From positions 1 through 64,000 of the forward strand of contig JADKID010000028.1 of assembly GCA_016721425.1 (NCBI GenBank): a stretch of 64,000 nucleotides of DNA. The letters run 5' to 3'. This document shows positions 18,824 to 27,352 of the stretch, one piece after another. Position 1 is the first letter of the stretch; each line of letters opens with the position of its first letter. The position numbers were made by a program, and so were the translations under genes. The notes beneath the pieces were generated by a model, which did not search any database, was not told the DNA's origin, and saw only the letters and a list, made by a program, of their open reading frames with translations. This stretch comes from Bryobacterales bacterium (lineage in GTDB: Bacteria; Acidobacteriota; Terriglobia; Bryobacterales; Bryobacteraceae).

Positions 18824-19657
18824 ATGGAATACCGGCATACGCGAGTGATGGGCGGCCCGGAGAGCGGGCCGGATTGGTTCCGCCATGCGATCCGCGGGCT
18901 GGCGGCGGGGCGGGACGGCCGTCTGTATGCGGCGGGCGATTCACGCGTAATGGTGTTCGATCCGGCGGGCAAGGTATTGCGAACGTGGGCGACGGCCAAG
19001 CCGGGGTGCTGCCTCGCGGTGGCCGCCGACGGGCGGGTGCTGGTGGGCGAGGCCGGGCAGGTGGAGATCTTTTCGGGCGCGGGTCAACTGTTGCAGGCGT
19101 GGCGCGGGGGCTGGCTGGGCGAGATCACGGCCATCGGGTTCCATGGTGCGGAGACGCTGGTGGCGGACGCGGCGGCACGCTGCATCCGGCGCTATGACAG
19201 CGGGCTGAAGAAGCTGAACGACATCGGGCTGGACAACCGGACGAATGGATTTCTGATTCCGAACGGCGTGCTGGATTTCGAGGTGGACGCGGCGGGAGTG
19301 ATCCACGCAGCCAATCCGGGCAAGCACCGCGTGGAGCGGTATCAGGCGGACGGTAAGCTGTTGGGCCACGTGGGCCGGTTTGACGGGTTGAATCCGGAGG
19401 GCTTTCCGGGGTGCTGCAATCCGACGAACGTGGCGCTTGGCACAGGCGGGCGGTTGGTGGTGACGGAGAAGGCGGAGTCGCGGGCCAAGGTGCTGGACTC
19501 CGGCGGCAAGCTCGTCGCGGTGCTGGGCACCAGGATCTTTGACGCAGGCTGCAAGAACATGGCGGTGGCGTCGGACTTCCGTGGGCGCGTGTATGTGGCG
19601 GAGACGGTGAAGCTGCGGATCTTCGTGTTTGAACCGGCACGGGCGGAGGCGGTATGA
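18824..19657 (+). CDS. NHL-type beta-propeller protein
   Basis: 277 residues from ATG 18824, with AGGAG 10 bases upstream. Repeats such as AAGRDGRLYAAGDSRVMVFD, LDFEVDAAGVIHAANPGKHR and VASDFRGRVYVAETVKLRIF match six-bladed NHL propellers. There is no signal peptide at this start, so it may be cytoplasmic, or the leader may be missed. Its stop overlaps the next ATG (ATGA), placing it inside the redox operon. Such propellers usually scaffold proteins or bind a ligand. Pairing with a PQQ-like propeller and ferredoxins suggests a docking or sensing part of the complex, which is inference. Confidence 0.65.
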   Translation: MEYRHTRVMGGPESGPDWFRHAIRGLAAGRDGRLYAAGDSRVMVFDPAGKVLRTWATAKPGCCLAVAADGRVLVGEAGQVEIFSGAGQLLQAWRGGWLGEITAIGFHGAETLVADAAARCIRRYDSGLKKLNDIGLDNRTNGFLIPNGVLDFEVDAAGVIHAANPGKHRVERYQADGKLLGHVGRFDGLNPEGFPGCCNPTNVALGTGGRLVVTEKAESRAKVLDSGGKLVAVLGTRIFDAGCKNMAVASDFRGRVYVAETVKLRIFVFEPARAEAV

Positions 19658-20244
19658 GCAAGGGTTTCTCCAGACGGCAAGTGGTGGCGGTGACCGGCCT
19701 CGGATTGACGGCAGGCTTCCTGGTGAAGAAGGCCGAGGGCCAGGTGGTGTGGCAGATCGATTCGAAGTCGTGCGTGAACAGCAAGCTGGGCGAGGTTGGC
19801 GTGAAGGTGTGCGACCTGTGCGTGAAGGAGTGCGTGGTGACGCAATCCGCCGTGCGGGCCGTGAATGAGTTTTCGAAGTGCGGCCGCTGCTGCGTGTGCC
19901 CGGCGTATTTCAACGTGAAGAGCGCGGTGGGCAAGGACGGGCTGCCGAGCGAGAAGCTGTGCCCGCGCGATGCGATCCTGCGCAAGCCGATCGGCGAGGT
20001 GGATCCCAATGATCCGGCGAACAATTTCTACGAGTACGTCATTGACGAGGCGAAGTGCGACGGCTGCGGCAAGTGCGTGATGGCGTGCAAGGAGCCGGCG
20101 GGGCTGGGCTCGATTGTGTTGCGGGTGCGGCACGACCTGTGCGTAAACTGCAACAACTGCGCGATCTCGCAGGCTTGCCCGAAGGACGCGATCACCCAAT
20201 GGCCCGCGCTGAAGGCGGTGCTGGGACTGAGCGAGACGGCATGA
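19654..20244 (+). CDS. Tat-exported multi-[4Fe-4S] ferredoxin-like protein
   Basis: 196 residues. The leader SRRQVVAVTGLGLTAGFLV has the Tat twin-arginine motif, so the folded Fe-S protein should cross the membrane. Two ferredoxin motifs are clear: CDGCGKCVMAC (near residue 135) and CVNCNNCAISQACP (near 165). About ten further Cys lie in residues 40-110 (CDLCVKEC, CGRCCVCP), enough for one or two more clusters. The overall plan resembles NapG/NrfC-type electron carriers, which pass electrons between quinol or membrane Fe-S proteins and periplasmic enzymes. ATG overlaps the NHL gene's stop and its own stop overlaps the next start. Confidence 0.7.
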   Translation: MSKGFSRRQVVAVTGLGLTAGFLVKKAEGQVVWQIDSKSCVNSKLGEVGVKVCDLCVKECVVTQSAVRAVNEFSKCGRCCVCPAYFNVKSAVGKDGLPSEKLCPRDAILRKPIGEVDPNDPANNFYEYVIDEAKCDGCGKCVMACKEPAGLGSIVLRVRHDLCVNCNNCAISQACPKDAITQWPALKAVLGLSETA

Positions 20245-21185
20245 GCAGGCTGTGGGCAGTAGTGGCGCTGCTGTGCGCGCTCACCGGAAGTGTCTGGGCG
20301 CAGGCGCTGCCGTACGAGCGGCCGGTGGACCGCGCGCCACAGGAGAAGAGCATCGGCGGCGGGTACAAGACGCCGGACGTGCAGAAGCCTCTGCCGCGCA
20401 AAGGCTGGCTGGAGATCACGGACGTCGTGCTGCTGGCGGCGGCGATGGGCGTCTCGGTGTGGATCGTGGTGAAGCGGCGCAACCGGCGCTGGCTGATGGC
20501 GCTGAGCGCGACGAGCGTAGCGTATTTCGGGTTTTACCGCGAGGGCTGCGTGTGCCCCATCGGTTCCATCCAGAACGTGACGGTGGCGCTGACGGACGGG
20601 CACTATCACATCCCCATGGTGGTGACGGCGACCTTCTTTCTGCCTTTGCTGGTGGCGGTGTTCTACGGGCGGGCGTTCTGCGGCGGCGTGTGCGCGCTGG
20701 GGAGCTTGCAGGAGCTGGTGTTGATCCGGCCGGTGCAGGTGCCGAAAAAGCTGGACCGCGCGCTGGGCTGGCTGAAGTATGTTTACCTGCTGGCGGCGAT
20801 CGGCTTTGCAGTGCTGCCGCTGGCGCAGCGCGACTTTGTGATCTGCCGGTTTGATCCGTTTGTGAGTCTATTCCGGCGTTCCGGGTTCGCGCACATGCTG
20901 GCGCTGGGGGCTGCGTTTTTGGTGCTGGGGATGTTCGTAGGGCGTCCTTATTGCCGCTACTTGTGCCCTTACGGCGGGCTTTTGGCATGGTTTTCGCGCC
21001 TTTCTTCGCGCGGTGTGAGCATCACGCCGAACAAGGAACTGGATTGCGGGCTGTGCACGGACGCGTGCCCGTACGGCGCGATTGAGAAGATGCGCGCGGT
21101 GCGGGCGAACTGCCTGTACTGCGCGCGGTGCTATGAGGCGTGCCCGCGCGAGGGTCCGCTGGTGCAGTTGCGGGGGCAGGCATGA
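20241..21185 (+). CDS. NapH/NosR-type polytopic membrane Fe-S protein
   Basis: 314 residues, ATG overlapping the previous stop. A signal-like first segment is followed by about five membrane helices. Three Cys-rich CxxxCP-like motifs typical of the NapH/NosR/CcoG family are present (GCVCPIGS, FCGGVCALGS, CRYLCPYGG). The C-terminus carries two ferredoxin motifs. The second, CLYCARCYEACP, is complete. The first, ELDCGLCTDACP, has Glu where the first Cys would be, so this cluster may have an unusual ligand or be [3Fe-4S]. NapH-like proteins relay electrons across or within the membrane, usually to a periplasmic NapG-like partner, which the preceding gene provides. Confidence 0.7.
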   Translation: MSRLWAVVALLCALTGSVWAQALPYERPVDRAPQEKSIGGGYKTPDVQKPLPRKGWLEITDVVLLAAAMGVSVWIVVKRRNRRWLMALSATSVAYFGFYREGCVCPIGSIQNVTVALTDGHYHIPMVVTATFFLPLLVAVFYGRAFCGGVCALGSLQELVLIRPVQVPKKLDRALGWLKYVYLLAAIGFAVLPLAQRDFVICRFDPFVSLFRRSGFAHMLALGAAFLVLGMFVGRPYCRYLCPYGGLLAWFSRLSSRGVSITPNKELDCGLCTDACPYGAIEKMRAVRANCLYCARCYEACPREGPLVQLRGQA

Positions 21186-21997
21186 AGGGGCGCGCGGCAG
21201 GCGTGGTGGTGCTGGTGTGCGTGGCGGCGCTGACGGCGGACTATGCGGTGAAGATCGCGTGGACGGCGGCCAGCGATGTGCGGGTTGCCGCGTTGCAGGA
21301 GAAGGTGCGAGCGGACGCGGGGCTGGCTGCGGCGTTGGCGGCGGAGCAGAAGAAGATCGCGGATTTCAACCAGGCGCGGCGCACGCGGATCAACTGGCTG
21401 TCGCTGGTGTTGATTGTGGCGGCGGCGGCGTTTCTGGTGGAGCAGCCAAAGGCGCCGCGGCGCATTCCGGAGAAGCCGCAGAAGGCCGCGGGCGTGCGGC
21501 GCGGCGGCAAGCCAGTGGTGACGGGCGCGGCTGCGCCGGAGATTGATCTGGCGTTTGTGGATGAAGTGGTGGCGCGGGAAGGGCGAGGGACGGAGGCGGC
21601 GATCCCGATCCTGCAAGCCATCCAGGCGCACTACCGGTACCTGCCGGATGAGGCGCTGCGGCGGGTGTGCGAGTTGACGGAAATCACACCGGCACAGATT
21701 GCGGGAACGTCGTCATTCTACTCGCGGTTCCGGCGCTCGCCGGTGGGTGAGCACATCGTGCGCGTGTGTCACGGGACGGCGTGCCACGTGGCGGGCGCGC
21801 GGCAGATCACCGATGAGCTGCGGCGCGAATTGAAGATCGCGGAGGGCGAGGATACGGACCCCTCGCGCACATTCACCATCGAGGAAGTTGCCTGCCTGGG
21901 GTGCTGCAGCCTGGCTCCGGTGGTGATGGTGGATGAGCACACGGCCGGGAATCTGACTCCGGCGACGGCGTGCGACGCGTTGGGAGAACACGCATGA
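21182..21997 (+). CDS. NuoE-like [2Fe-2S] subunit with N-terminal membrane anchor
   Basis: 271 residues, ATGA overlap at both ends. The C-terminal 150 residues are a NuoE/HydC-type thioredoxin-like domain with all four cluster Cys (VCHGTACHVAGA near residue 195 and ACLGCCSLAP near 240). The N-terminal 115 residues are unusual: one helix (VVVLVCVAALTADYAVKIAW), a predicted coiled-coil-like loop rich in Ala, Glu and Lys, a second helix (NWLSLVLIVAAAAFL), then a basic linker. Ordinary NuoE has no membrane helices. The anchor would hold the NADH module on the cytoplasmic face, next to the NapH-like protein encoded upstream. Confidence 0.8.
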   Translation: MKGRAAGVVVLVCVAALTADYAVKIAWTAASDVRVAALQEKVRADAGLAAALAAEQKKIADFNQARRTRINWLSLVLIVAAAAFLVEQPKAPRRIPEKPQKAAGVRRGGKPVVTGAAAPEIDLAFVDEVVAREGRGTEAAIPILQAIQAHYRYLPDEALRRVCELTEITPAQIAGTSSFYSRFRRSPVGEHIVRVCHGTACHVAGARQITDELRRELKIAEGEDTDPSRTFTIEEVACLGCCSLAPVVMVDEHTAGNLTPATACDALGEHA

Positions 21998-23727
21998 GCG
22001 GCGTGGAGATCCGCGTGGGGCTGAGCTCGTGCGGCGTGGCGAGCGGGGGCGAGGCGGTGCGGGATGCGCTGGTGAAAGCAGCCGGCGGTCGGGCGCTGGT
22101 GAAGGCGGTTGGCTGCAACGGAATGTGCCACTGCGAGCCGATCGTACAGGTGCTGGAGGCGGGGCGGCCGGTGGCGCTGTACGGCAAGGTGACGGCGGAA
22201 TCAGCGCGGGCGATCGTGGGGCGGCACACGCGATGGTGGGAGCGGCGGCGCACGGATTTGCCGGCCGTGGATTCAGAGCCTTACCTGGGCAAGCAGAAGC
22301 GGATCGTGCTGGAGAATTGCGGGGAGATCGATCCGGGAAAAATTGACGAGTACCTGGCACGGGGCGGCTACGAAGCGCTGCGGAAGTGCGCGGGGATGAC
22401 GCCCGAGGCGGTAGTGGCGGTGATTCTGGAATCCGGGCTGCGCGGGCGCGGCGGGGCGGGCTTCCCGACGGGGCGCAAGTGGGCGGCGGGGCGGGCGCAG
22501 ACAGCAGCCGTGAAGTACGTGATCTGCAACGGCGACGAGGGCGACCCTGGGGCGTTCATGGACCGCCTGGTGCTGGAGGCCGATCCGCACAGGGTGCTGG
22601 AGGGGCTGGCGATTGCTGCCTATGCGATCGGGGCGGCGACGGGCATCTTGTATATCCGCGCGGAGTATCCGCTGGCGGTAAGGAATGTGCGCGAGGCGAT
22701 CCGGCAGGCGGAGGAGCGGGGGCTCTTCGGAAGCGGGCTGAAGCTGGAGGTGCGGGAGGGCGCGGGGGCGTTTGTGTGCGGCGAGGAGACGGCGCTGATC
22801 CATTCGCTGGAGGGCGGCCGGGGCATGCCGCGGTTGCGTCCGCCGTTTCCGGTGGAGCGCGGGTTGCACGGGGCGCCGACATTGATCAACAACGTGGAGA
22901 CGCTGGCGTGTGTGCCGTGGATCATGCGGAACGGCGCGGCGGCGTTTGCGTCGCTGGGGACGGCGGGCAGCAAGGGCACGAAGGTGTTTGCGCTGGCGGG
23001 CAAGATCCGGCGCGGCGGCTTGATCGAGGTGCCGATGGGGATCACGATCCGCGAGATTGTGGAAGAGATCGGCGGCGGGATCCAGGGCGGGCGGAAGTTC
23101 AAGGCGGTGCAGATGGGCGGGCCATCGGGTGGGTGCATTCCCGAATGGCTGGCGGACACGCCGGTGGATTACGACGAGATCCCGAAGACGGGCGCGATCA
23201 TGGGCTCGGGCGGGATGGTGGTGCTGGACGAGCGCGATTGCATGGTGGACATGGCGCGGTTTTTCCTGCGGTTCACGCAGGCGGAATCGTGCGGGAAGTG
23301 CACGTTCTGCCGGATCGGGACGAAGCGGATGCTGGAGATCCTGGAGCGGATGTGCGCGGGCAAGGGGCGGCGGGACGATCTGGCGACGCTGGAAGAGCTG
23401 GTTGATTTTGTGAGCCGCGGGAGCCTGTGCGGGCTGGGGCAGACGGCGCCGAACCCGGTGGCGACGACGCTGAAGTATTTCCGCGATGAGTACGAGGCGC
23501 ACATCCACGAGAAGCGCTGCCCGGCGGGACGGTGCACGGCGCTGGTGCGGTACCGGGTGACGGATGGGTGCATTGGATGCACGCTGTGCGCGCAGGCCTG
23601 CCCCGTGGGCGCGATCGCGTATCAGCCCTACAAGAAGCATGAGATCGACGACGCGCTGTGCACGCGCTGTGACGAGTGCCGGAAGGTGTGCCAGGACGAC
23701 GCGGTGGAGGTGGTGAGCCCGTGCTGA
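21994..23727 (+). CDS. NuoF-like NADH/FMN subunit with extra ferredoxin domains
   Basis: 577 residues. Order: N-terminal thioredoxin-like [2Fe-2S] domain (CGVASGG ... GCNGMCHCEP, residues 1-90), then the NuoF core with GLRGRGGAGFPTGRKW and CNGDEGDPGAFMDR for FMN/NADH binding, then the [4Fe-4S] site ESCGKCTFCRIG plus GSLCGLGQ, and finally two ferredoxin motifs at the C-terminus (CIGCTLCAQACP and CTRCDECRKVC). This plan is that of HydB/HndC and related subunits of flavin-based electron-bifurcating enzymes rather than of complex I NuoF. It overlaps the neighbouring genes and should oxidise or reduce NAD(H). The partner subunit is GltD-like, not a hydrogenase. Confidence 0.85.
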   Translation: MSGVEIRVGLSSCGVASGGEAVRDALVKAAGGRALVKAVGCNGMCHCEPIVQVLEAGRPVALYGKVTAESARAIVGRHTRWWERRRTDLPAVDSEPYLGKQKRIVLENCGEIDPGKIDEYLARGGYEALRKCAGMTPEAVVAVILESGLRGRGGAGFPTGRKWAAGRAQTAAVKYVICNGDEGDPGAFMDRLVLEADPHRVLEGLAIAAYAIGAATGILYIRAEYPLAVRNVREAIRQAEERGLFGSGLKLEVREGAGAFVCGEETALIHSLEGGRGMPRLRPPFPVERGLHGAPTLINNVETLACVPWIMRNGAAAFASLGTAGSKGTKVFALAGKIRRGGLIEVPMGITIREIVEEIGGGIQGGRKFKAVQMGGPSGGCIPEWLADTPVDYDEIPKTGAIMGSGGMVVLDERDCMVDMARFFLRFTQAESCGKCTFCRIGTKRMLEILERMCAGKGRRDDLATLEELVDFVSRGSLCGLGQTAPNPVATTLKYFRDEYEAHIHEKRCPAGRCTALVRYRVTDGCIGCTLCAQACPVGAIAYQPYKKHEIDDALCTRCDECRKVCQDDAVEVVSPC

Positions 23728-25769
23728 CACTGACCATCGACGGGCGGACCGTGACCGTGGCGCCGGGCACCACAGTGCTGGAGGCGGCGCGATGGCTGGG
23801 GATCCGCATCCCCACGCTGTGCCATGTGCCGGGGCTGGAGCCGGTGTCGTCGTGCTTTGTATGCGCGGTGCAGATTGCGGGGCGGCGCGGACTCTCGCCC
23901 TCGTGCGGGATGCCGGCGGCCGAAGGCATGGTGGTGACGACCAACAGCGCGGACGTGCGGCGGGCGCGGAAGATGGCGCTGGAGCTACTGCTCTCCGATC
24001 ACGCGGGGGACTGCGTGGCGCCGTGCTCGGCGACGTGTCCGGCGGGGCTGGATGTGGCGGGCTTTGTGGGCGAGATTGCGCGGCGGGATCTGGACGGCGC
24101 GATGGCGGTAATCTCGCGGCGGCTGGCGCTGCCGGGCTCGCTGGGGCGGATCTGTCCCCGGCTGTGCGAGCAGCAGTGCCGGCGGTTGGATTACGACCAG
24201 GGGCTGGCGATTGGGGCGCTGCACCGGTATGTGGCTGACGCCCGCGCGGCCGTGCCGGCGCGGGCGGCGGAGACGGGGCTGGCGGCGGCGATTGTGGGGG
24301 CAGGCCCGGCGGGGCTGGCGGCGGCGTTCTATCTGCGGCAGATGGGGCACCGGGTGACGGTGTTCGATGCGCGGGAGCGGGCGGGCGGTATGCTCCGCTA
24401 CGCGATTCCGGCGCACCGGCTGCCCAAGGACGCCCTCGATGCGGAGATCGGCATTATTGAGAAACTGGGCGCGGAGTTCCGCATGGGGCAGCGCTGGGGG
24501 CGCGATTTTTCGCTGGCGGATTTGCAGGCGAATTTCGGCGCGGTGTTTCTGGCGACGGGCGCGCAGCGGGCGCAGGGGTTGCAGTGCGACGGTGAAGAAC
24601 TGGCAGTCTCTGGGTTGGCGTTTCTGGAGCGGCTGGAGAGCGCCGGCGACGACGTAGTGGTGATCGGCGGCGGCAATACGGCGATCGATTGCGCGCGGGC
24701 GGCGGTACGGCTGGGGGCGAAGCGCGTGCGCGTATTCTACCGGCGGACGCGGACGGAGATGCCCTGCCTGTTATCCGAGGCGGAAGAGGCGCTGGCGGAG
24801 GGCGTGGAGTTCGAGTTTCTGGTGGCTCCGGTGCGGCTGGCGCGCGACGGCGGGTTGTCGCTGACGTGCGGGCGGATGGAGCTGGGCGAGCCAGACGCCA
24901 GCGGGCGGCGGCGGCCGGTGGCCGTGGCGGGCTCCGAGTTTGTAGTGCGCTGCTCGGCGGTGATTGCGGCGATCGGGCAATCGGTCGAGCGGGAGGTCGC
25001 GGAGCGCGACGGCCTGCGGGTGACGGCCTGGGGCATTGCGGCGGATGCGCGGACGATGGCGACCAGCGTGGAGGGCGTGTTCGCGGGCGGCGACGCGGTA
25101 TTGGGCGCCGACCTGGCAGTGCGGGCCGTGGCAGCGGGGCGCATGGCGGCCGTCTCGATGGATCAGCACCTGCGGGGCGAGACGGTGACAGGCGAACTGG
25201 CGCTGGCCGCGGTGGCGATGAAGCCGATGGACGACGCCGAGCGGGCGGCGCTGTACCGGGAGATCGAGAAGGCGGCGCGCGTGCGGATGCCGGAGATCGA
25301 GATGGCGCGGCGGCAGACGAGCTTTGACGAGGTGGAGTTGGGGCTGCCGGAAGAGGATGCGGAGCGCGAGGCGCGGCGGTGCATGAACTGCGGGTGCAGC
25401 AAGGCCGATTGCTGCCACGTGCGCGGACTGGCGACGGAGTACCAGGCCGACTCGTTCCGCTATCCGGGCGCGCGGCGGCGGTTTGCGCAGGATTTGACGC
25501 ATGCGGAGATTGTGTACGAGCCGGGCAAGTGCATCCTGTGCGAGGCGTGTGTGCGGATCGCGGCGGAAGAGGGCGAGGAGTTCGGGGTGGCGATCCTGGG
25601 GCGGGGGTTTGACGTGGCGGTGGCGGCGCCGTTCGGCAAGACGATCGCGGAGGGGCTGCGAAGATCCGCGGTGCGGTGCGCGGAGGCGTGCCCGTCGGGG
25701 GCGCTGGCGTTGCGGGCGGCGCAGGGGTGCGACGGGTGCGGACTGGCGCTGATTCAGGGGCCGGGGTAG
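23721..25769 (+). CDS. Ferredoxin-GltD fusion: FAD/NAD(P)H oxidoreductase
   Basis: 682 residues from GTG 23721, overlapping the previous stop by 7 bases. Residues 1-80 are a NuoG/HydA-type [2Fe-2S] ferredoxin (PTLCHVPGLEPVSSCFVC). Residues 95-170 are the Cys-rich GltD N-terminus (GDCVAPCSATCPAGLDV, RICPRLCEQQC). AAIVGAGPAGLAAAFYLRQM is the FAD motif and VVVIGGGNTAIDCARAAVRL the NAD(P)H motif. The last 130 residues add more Fe-S motifs (CMNCGCSKADCC, CILCEACV, RCAEACPSGAL). GltD-like subunits handle NADPH in glutamate synthase and in NfnB. With NuoE- and NuoF-like partners it resembles the layout of NfnABC/HydABC-type (Bfu) complexes. The actual reaction is unproven. Confidence 0.8.
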   Translation: MLTLTIDGRTVTVAPGTTVLEAARWLGIRIPTLCHVPGLEPVSSCFVCAVQIAGRRGLSPSCGMPAAEGMVVTTNSADVRRARKMALELLLSDHAGDCVAPCSATCPAGLDVAGFVGEIARRDLDGAMAVISRRLALPGSLGRICPRLCEQQCRRLDYDQGLAIGALHRYVADARAAVPARAAETGLAAAIVGAGPAGLAAAFYLRQMGHRVTVFDARERAGGMLRYAIPAHRLPKDALDAEIGIIEKLGAEFRMGQRWGRDFSLADLQANFGAVFLATGAQRAQGLQCDGEELAVSGLAFLERLESAGDDVVVIGGGNTAIDCARAAVRLGAKRVRVFYRRTRTEMPCLLSEAEEALAEGVEFEFLVAPVRLARDGGLSLTCGRMELGEPDASGRRRPVAVAGSEFVVRCSAVIAAIGQSVEREVAERDGLRVTAWGIAADARTMATSVEGVFAGGDAVLGADLAVRAVAAGRMAAVSMDQHLRGETVTGELALAAVAMKPMDDAERAALYREIEKAARVRMPEIEMARRQTSFDEVELGLPEEDAEREARRCMNCGCSKADCCHVRGLATEYQADSFRYPGARRRFAQDLTHAEIVYEPGKCILCEACVRIAAEEGEEFGVAILGRGFDVAVAAPFGKTIAEGLRRSAVRCAEACPSGALALRAAQGCDGCGLALIQGPG

Positions 25770-25805
25770 GGTGGCGGGCAGCGCGCGATTGCGAAGGTCC
25801 GGGCC

Positions 25806-27008
25806 TTACTGAACCCAGACTGTGGTGTTCTGCTGTGAGTTGTCGTAGTCGCCGATCTTCAGAACGATCGGCTGAGCGCCGGGTCCGATGCCTTCGGGTA
25901 CCGCTGCGTCGATCTGCAACATTCCGGCCGCATAACCGACGGCGGGCGAGACGTGAAGGAGCGTCGCGGATTGTCCGCCGATGAACAGCGATATCGTTCC
26001 AACTGGAGCAACTGGGTTGTAGCTCTTGCCCGCCAATGAACCCGCGATTGACAGAACTGCGGCCCCGTCTGCCAACGGAAAGTTCCACATTCCGACGCCT
26101 GTGGCACGCAAACGGATCGTAGATCCCACTGACGCCGGATTGCTCTCGCTGTTGGGTGTCGTCAAGAATTGGTTTACTGAATCGACGTTCTCAATGATGG
26201 CCGCTCCGCTACCGCTTTGGTCCACTGTGAACATACCGGGCGAAGTGGGTTGGAGGGGCAGCGTGACGGGCTCAGACGGGAATGGAGAGGCCTGACCAGC
26301 CTGCAGCCTTATCACGACTACTTCGATCGTCTCACCGCTGGAGACACCAAACGGGACGATGCAATCGATCCGGTCGTTGCTGACATAGAGCAAGGGTGCG
26401 GGGATCCCGTTGAAGGTAACCTGCGAATTCCCCAGCGTTGTGGGATACAAGCCAGCCGTATTGGCTTGCGCGGTAATCGGCGGCGTACTGAGATGCTTGC
26501 CGGACACACTCACCCAAGCTCCGGGCGAAAGGACAGGCTGTTTTGTCGTGGAACCTACGACAGACGCGATTTCCGGCCGGCCCGAGTTCTTCAGAAACAC
26601 GCTCACCAAAACTGCGGCCACCTCCGCAGGACTGTCAACTGGGGCGAACAGGACGGTTCGGTCGTATCGACCAGGAAATAGGTACGGCACCACATTTGGA
26701 TTCAGACCAATGACCAATTGGGACGGTGAGATGCTGCTAGAGGGCGACACGATGAGCATATCCGCGGCGGGCGTCCCAGGAGTCAATTCCCCAAAGCCGA
26801 CCAACTTATAGGGCACTTTGTTCCAGGAGGCGAAGCCGACGGATTGGCCAATTGCGACGAAAGCCGTGTCGGCTGTCGCCGTGATTGTGAAGATGCGTGG
26901 GTGCGGCTCCAGGGCCGGCCCCGCTGGGGTCTGGGCCCGCAACGCGGTGGGGGCGAGGAGCGCCAGGCCCGTCGTTACTGCCGCCCACAATCCGAAGCGA
27001 TGCAACAT
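25806..27008 (-). CDS. Secreted TIGR03437-domain protein
   Basis: 400 residues from ATG 27008, with AGGAGG 6 bases upstream. A signal peptide ends at TALRAQ. The C-terminal 240 residues carry the TIGR03437 signatures: GNSQVTFNGIPAPLLYVSND, IDCIVPFGVSSGETIEVVV, SPGMFTVDQSGSGAAIIENV and the closing DYDNSQQNTTVWVQ. The domain was first described from Solibacter and occurs on many secreted proteins there; its function is unknown. The N-terminal 150 residues look like beta-sandwich repeats. Codon use is less GC-rich than the flanking redox operon. It is convergent with the operon's last gene, 36 bases away. Confidence 0.8.
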   Translation of the reverse strand: MLHRFGLWAAVTTGLALLAPTALRAQTPAGPALEPHPRIFTITATADTAFVAIGQSVGFASWNKVPYKLVGFGELTPGTPAADMLIVSPSSSISPSQLVIGLNPNVVPYLFPGRYDRTVLFAPVDSPAEVAAVLVSVFLKNSGRPEIASVVGSTTKQPVLSPGAWVSVSGKHLSTPPITAQANTAGLYPTTLGNSQVTFNGIPAPLLYVSNDRIDCIVPFGVSSGETIEVVVIRLQAGQASPFPSEPVTLPLQPTSPGMFTVDQSGSGAAIIENVDSVNQFLTTPNSESNPASVGSTIRLRATGVGMWNFPLADGAAVLSIAGSLAGKSYNPVAPVGTISLFIGGQSATLLHVSPAVGYAAGMLQIDAAVPEGIGPGAQPIVLKIGDYDNSQQNTTVWVQ

Positions 27009-27231
27009 CACCGACCTCCTCCCGTTACTACCGGGTTGGCACTGCGAGCGAACTGGCAGTACCGATCTTCGCCAGTGCCCACAACTCGTCGGGACTCGAC
27101 TTCATCCCCAACCACATTCACATTATAGCTTCGCGCGTTGCGCGTTGCTGGAAAACAGGTCACGTGTTTTCTAACTTTTTCGCGCACTTCATGTTCTTTT
27201 TCATACACTTTCGTGAAGTACAACGCCGCGA

Positions 27232-27337
27232 TCGACAGGCGGGAATGGAGCTGCACGCCGGCGCAGACTCGGCGGGGCTGCGGCCCGCGCACGGCTGCAA
27301 TGGGTGCCGACTGGCGTTTATCAGCCGCCGGGCGTAG
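27232..27337 (+). pseudogene. Fragment resembling the 3' end of the ferredoxin-GltD gene
   Basis: In the 344-base gap upstream of the fucosidase, bases 27280-27337 resemble 25710-25769: both have a tgcnanggGTGCnGACTGGCG core and end in a TAG at the same place. Translated, GLRPAHGCNGCRLAFISRRA mirrors LRAAQGCDGCGLALIQGPG at the end of the GltD-like protein. It looks like the last ~30 codons of a second, otherwise deleted copy. The rest of the gap (27012-27231) shows no gene. Confidence 0.45.
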
Positions 27338-27352
27338 GTTAGTTAAACGATT

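Noticed and set aside
27335..27350. ROK operator before the fucosidase gene
   Set aside because: GGTTAGTTAAACG matches only one half-site loosely and has no second arm, so it is not listed as an operator.
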